This document shows, piece after piece, positions 4,390 to 6,612 of a stretch of DNA of 6,612 nt. A program made the translations under genes and the position numbers. Origin of the DNA: an uncultured Spirochaetaceae bacterium (GTDB lineage Bacteria > Spirochaetota > Spirochaetia > Treponematales > Treponemataceae); contig CADBUT010000285.1 of NCBI GenBank assembly GCA_902797925.1, forward strand, positions 1 to 6,612. Reading direction: 5' to 3'. Positions within the stretch are counted from its first letter, which is position 1; every line of letters starts with the position of its first letter. The notes beneath the pieces are model-generated. The model saw only the letters and a program-made list of their open reading frames with translations. It searched no databases and was not told the DNA's origin.

Positions 4390-5538
4390 ATGCAAAATCC
4401 ACTTGATTCTGTTGTGTATATCACAATACCGGAAAATTTTACTGTTCCAGCAAATGCCTTTCAAATTGATGTGACAATTCCTCTTCCTGTGCAGAAAACT
4501 GCCGCAATGGAAAATCAGTTTGATACATCATCTCTTTCATGGGAAATGATTCTGGCCGGCATATTAACGATTATGGCATACGAAAAAGAAAATGTTCATC
4601 TGCCGTATTACCGTTCTCTGCTTAAGGCTGTGCGCCCTGATATAAAAAAGGAACTGACCGAAGCCGCAATTTTAAAAGCCAGAAACGAAGATTACGATAT
4701 CGCAGAAGAGATTTTTTCAGCTCTCCGCGGCTTTGACCCGGAAGATGTCGGAACTCTGGTAAATTCTGCGCTTTTTTATGATGAACGCGGTTCATCGTAC
4801 CGCAAATCAGGCTTGTCAGAAGATGCTGATGCCTGCGATGACCAGGCTTATACATATTACAGACAGGCGATGATGTCCGAAAATCCAGTACCGGACGCTT
4901 TTTTTAATGCAGGTTTTTTCTTTCTTAAGCAGAAAAACTTTGCCCGCGCCAAAGAAGTGCTGGAAACTTATCTTTCGCTTATTTCTTCTGTTGATGTTAA
5001 GGATTTGTCTGAAAACGAGCGCTACAAGCATGACCGCGCGGCTGAAATTGTTGCCGATATTTCTTCACGCAATCTTGAAGACGAGCAGTTTAAGGCCGCC
5101 TACGACTTTATTTCGATGGGTGGAGAAGAGAAGGGCATGGAGCAGATCCGCCAGTTTCTTGAGAAAAACCCGAAAGTCTGGAACGCATGGTTTATGCTTG
5201 GCTGGGCATTAAGACGCCTTGAACGCTGGGAAGACGCAAAATCAGCCTTTAATCAGGCAATAGCGTGCGGCGGCGAAAACACCGACACCTTCAATGAGCT
5301 TGCAATCTGTCTGCTTGAACTTGGAGAGATTGAAGAAGCCAAAAAGCTTCTGCTCCGGGCATTAAGTCTTGAGCCTGACAACACAAAGATTATGTCTAAT
5401 CTCGGCTATGTTTCAATGAAAAGCGGTGATATTGCACAGGCTAGAAAATTTTTCCTTGCTGTGCTTGAATTTGATCCCGATGATGTGCTTGCAAAGCAGC
5501 TGCTTGAACAGCTTGAAAGCGATTCTGTAGATTTATAG
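4390..5538 (+). CDS. TPR protein paired with the PilZ gene
   Basis: This 382-residue protein has no signal peptide or membrane segment. Residues 1-40 are a distinct N-terminal segment containing FQIDVTIPLPVQ. An alpha-helical region follows, built of tetratricopeptide repeats. Clear units lie at about 168-200 (DAFFNAGFFFLKQKNFARAK), 264-295 (WNAWFMLGWALRRLERWEDA), 299-332 and 333-366 (NLGYVSMKSGDIAQAR, then EFDPDD); a degenerate one lies at 88-120. TPR arrays are protein-binding scaffolds, and no enzymatic motif is seen. The start is 12 bp after the PilZ stop without a strong ribosome site, so reinitiation after PilZ translation is likely. I infer that it acts with the PilZ protein, perhaps as its binding partner; the true function is unknown. 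Confidence 0.85.
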   Translation: MQNPLDSVVYITIPENFTVPANAFQIDVTIPLPVQKTAAMENQFDTSSLSWEMILAGILTIMAYEKENVHLPYYRSLLKAVRPDIKKELTEAAILKARNEDYDIAEEIFSALRGFDPEDVGTLVNSALFYDERGSSYRKSGLSEDADACDDQAYTYYRQAMMSENPVPDAFFNAGFFFLKQKNFARAKEVLETYLSLISSVDVKDLSENERYKHDRAAEIVADISSRNLEDEQFKAAYDFISMGGEEKGMEQIRQFLEKNPKVWNAWFMLGWALRRLERWEDAKSAFNQAIACGGENTDTFNELAICLLELGEIEEAKKLLLRALSLEPDNTKIMSNLGYVSMKSGDIAQARKFFLAVLEFDPDDVLAKQLLEQLESDSVDL

Positions 5539-5554
5539 GTTCAATTTCGAGTTT

Positions 5555-5572
5555 TCAAAAGCAGGCTTTTGA
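5555..5572. repeat. Hairpin after the TPR gene
   Basis: TCAAAAGC (5555-5562) and GCTTTTGA (5565-5572) are exact reverse complements around AG. A real hairpin would have 7 bp and a 4-nt loop. It lies 16 bp after the TPR stop and may end or protect that transcript. There is no T-run directly after it, so it is not called a terminator. Confidence 0.45.
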
Positions 5573-5585
5573 GCTTAAAAATGTC

Positions 5586-5608
5586 ATTGTCTGGCGTGAC
5601 CCGACAAT
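5586..5608. repeat. GTCATT-type palindrome, divergent copy
   Basis: ATTGTCTGG (5586-5594) and CCCGACAAT (5600-5608) form a 9-bp stem with one mismatch around the loop CGTGA. It is preceded by GTC, so it opens with GTCATT like the palindrome at 5641. Stem size, loop size and the single internal mismatch resemble that copy, although the inner sequence differs. Confidence 0.45.
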
Positions 5609-5638
5609 CTTTATACGCTAAATTATTGGTAAATTTCC

Positions 5639-5667
5639 CCGTCATTCCGAACTGAATTCGGCATGAC
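5639..5667. repeat. GTCAT-type palindromic repeat, copy 2
   Basis: GTCATTCCGAA (5641-5651) and TTCGGCATGAC (5657-5667) form an 11-bp stem with a single T-C mismatch around the loop CTGAA. It matches 20 of 27 positions of the element at 1450-1476 and again lies between convergent genes. It is 5 bp after the DUF192 stop on the minus strand. No T-run follows on that strand. Confidence 0.65.
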
Positions 5668-5672
5668 AAGTT

Positions 5673-6131
5673 TTATTTTATCTTGTCTGTGATTTTGAGC
5701 CTGTCACCAACTTCTATGCCTTCTTTGGCAAACCAGCCTTGCGGAACTTCAAGAGCATAGCGTGCTTTTGTTGTGCTTGCTATAGTTTCAAGGCTGAAAG
5801 GCTGCATGTCAAAAATGTCTCTGATAATTCCGTTTGAGTCTATGTAGGCAATAGAAAGCGGTGTAGGGGTGTTTTTCATCCAGAAGGTTAAAAGCTGCTC
5901 GTTTTTAAAAACAAAAAGCATGCCTGTGCCCTCAGGTATGTCTTTGCGGAACATAAAACCTGTCTGCTGCTCTTGCGGCGTTATGGCCAGTTCGGCTTTT
6001 ACTGTCTTGGTTTTGCCGTCGCGGCAGATAATCTGTAAAGTGGTTTTGTTTCCTGCATTTTCTTTGCAGCTTAAAAGGCACGCTGCTGCAAGAAAAACTG
6101 CTGCAAAAACGGCAAATTTTGAGCGGCTCAT
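5673..6131 (-). CDS. DUF192-family lipoprotein
   Basis: This 152-residue protein has a hydrophobic signal segment (residues 6-20) ending in the lipobox LLSC, so Cys22 would be lipidated and the protein membrane-anchored in the periplasm or on the surface. The remainder is a complete DUF192 domain. It is recognised by GFMFRKDIPEGTGMLFVF (58-75), LTFWMKNTPTPLSIAYID (81-98), a Pro-x-Ser turn (111-113) and ALEVPQGWFAKEGIEVGDRL (126-145). The domain is a small beta-barrel of unknown biochemical role in most bacteria. The ATG overlaps the stop of the upstream gene (ATGA, 6128-6131), implying coupled translation. No strong Shine-Dalgarno is near the start, which fits coupling. Confidence 0.9.
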   Translation of the reverse strand: MSRSKFAVFAAVFLAAACLLSCKENAGNKTTLQIICRDGKTKTVKAELAITPQEQQTGFMFRKDIPEGTGMLFVFKNEQLLTFWMKNTPTPLSIAYIDSNGIIRDIFDMQPFSLETIASTTKARYALEVPQGWFAKEGIEVGDRLKITDKIK

Positions 6132-6612
6132 AAGCTGTCTAAGAAACCTTTGCGGGTCAATTCTTCGATGTTCTTATTGACTTTTGAAGTATTCTGAATT
6201 TCAGCAAAAACCTGAGTGTCTATAAATTTCAACACGAGAGGCCGCTCAAGGCTGAGTGTTACTCTGTCATCTTTCCAGACAATCTTTTCAGGGTCTAGGC
6301 TTGTAGGCTCACCGTATTTGTCCTGCAAAGACTTAAAAACTGAATAAAAGTCAACGCGGTCGCTGTCAAGCTTAAAAGTCATTGTATAAAGCTTATCCTG
6401 GTAAAACTGAAACCAGCTTCTGTTTAGGAATGAAAGCCCTTCGCTTTCAATAAGAACTCTGTTTTGTGTAGGCAGAAGCGAAACATCGCGTTCGCCGCGG
6501 TAGCCATAAAGCTTGTCTGACAGAAGCATCTGCTTAACGTCGTCAATGTTCATTCCAAGAGAAATGTCGCGGTAAGCTACCGGAAGCGGTGCATTAGCTT
6601 CGCTGTTTTTGT
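6128..6612 (-). CDS. Conserved protein of unknown function, 5' end outside window
   Basis: The frame is open from the TGA at 6128-6130 to the window edge, giving about 160 residues. The ATG at 6553 is probably internal, because the coding-like sequence APLPVAYRDISLGMNIDDVKQ runs across it. The visible part has YGYRGERDVSLLP, a motif RVLIESEGLSFLNRSWFQFY, a KYGEPTSLDP turn and the stretch DRVTLSLERPLVLKFID. It looks like a small alpha/beta domain with alternating strands. The segment ISLGMNIDDVKQML recalls the I-x-x-GM-x-x-x-x-V opening of BamE/SmpA-like folds, but this is only a resemblance. I recognise the pattern as one found in spirochaetes and know of no assigned function. It overlaps the DUF192 lipoprotein gene by 4 bp, so the two probably act in the same compartment. 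Confidence 0.75.
   Translation of the reverse strand, partial: KNSEANAPLPVAYRDISLGMNIDDVKQMLLSDKLYGYRGERDVSLLPTQNRVLIESEGLSFLNRSWFQFYQDKLYTMTFKLDSDRVDFYSVFKSLQDKYGEPTSLDPEKIVWKDDRVTLSLERPLVLKFIDTQVFAEIQNTSKVNKNIEELTRKGFLDSL

Noticed and set aside
4000..4464. 154-residue minus-strand frame across the PilZ-TPR junction
   Set aside because: It is antisense to two well-supported genes and has no recognisable motif or ribosome site.
5555..5572. Hairpin after the TPR gene as an intrinsic terminator
   Set aside because: The stem is A/T-rich and no T-run follows directly. It is kept only as a hairpin.

Overview
The window most likely comes from a spirochaete of the genus Treponema, probably a gut or rumen type. 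This is inferred from recognised protein families: a PilZ protein paired with a TPR protein, and an YRGERDVSLLP-type conserved protein next to a DUF192 lipoprotein. Base composition is mixed (mid-40s % G+C by eye), and neither tRNA gene encodes its 3' CCA. No transposase, integrase, CRISPR array or phage gene was seen. The region looks chromosomal.

Layout. (1) Positions 1-1439, plus strand: the 3' end of an aspartate/glutamate racemase-family gene, then a flavodoxin-fold reductase with a four-cysteine motif, then a small Dabb (A/B barrel) gene whose Shine-Dalgarno overlaps the reductase stop codon. (2) Positions 1512-2943, minus strand: a compact peroxide-response operon, trxA - thioredoxin-type glutathione peroxidase - ohrR. 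It is read from a promoter with a perfect TTGACA -35 box, and a perfect 18+18 bp inverted repeat with OhrR-type half-sites covers the -10 box. (3) Positions 3035-3415, minus strand: tRNA-Pro(CGG) and tRNA-Asp(GTC), each followed by its own intrinsic terminator. (4) Positions 3535-5538, plus strand: a PilZ-domain protein and a TPR protein, 12 bp apart. (5) Positions 5673-6612, minus strand: a conserved protein of unknown function, open at the window edge, overlapping by ATGA with a DUF192 lipoprotein gene.

How the parts work together. The clearest system is the redox operon. The peroxidase has the Cys pair typical of thioredoxin-dependent enzymes, the thioredoxin that could reduce it is the first gene, and the thiol-based repressor that would sense organic peroxide is the last. 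The operator in front of trxA would close an autoregulatory loop. The PilZ-TPR pair suggests a cyclic-di-GMP output protein made with a scaffold partner. Both convergent gene junctions (1440-1511 and 5539-5672) carry related GTCAT-type palindromes, which look like a dispersed repeat family.
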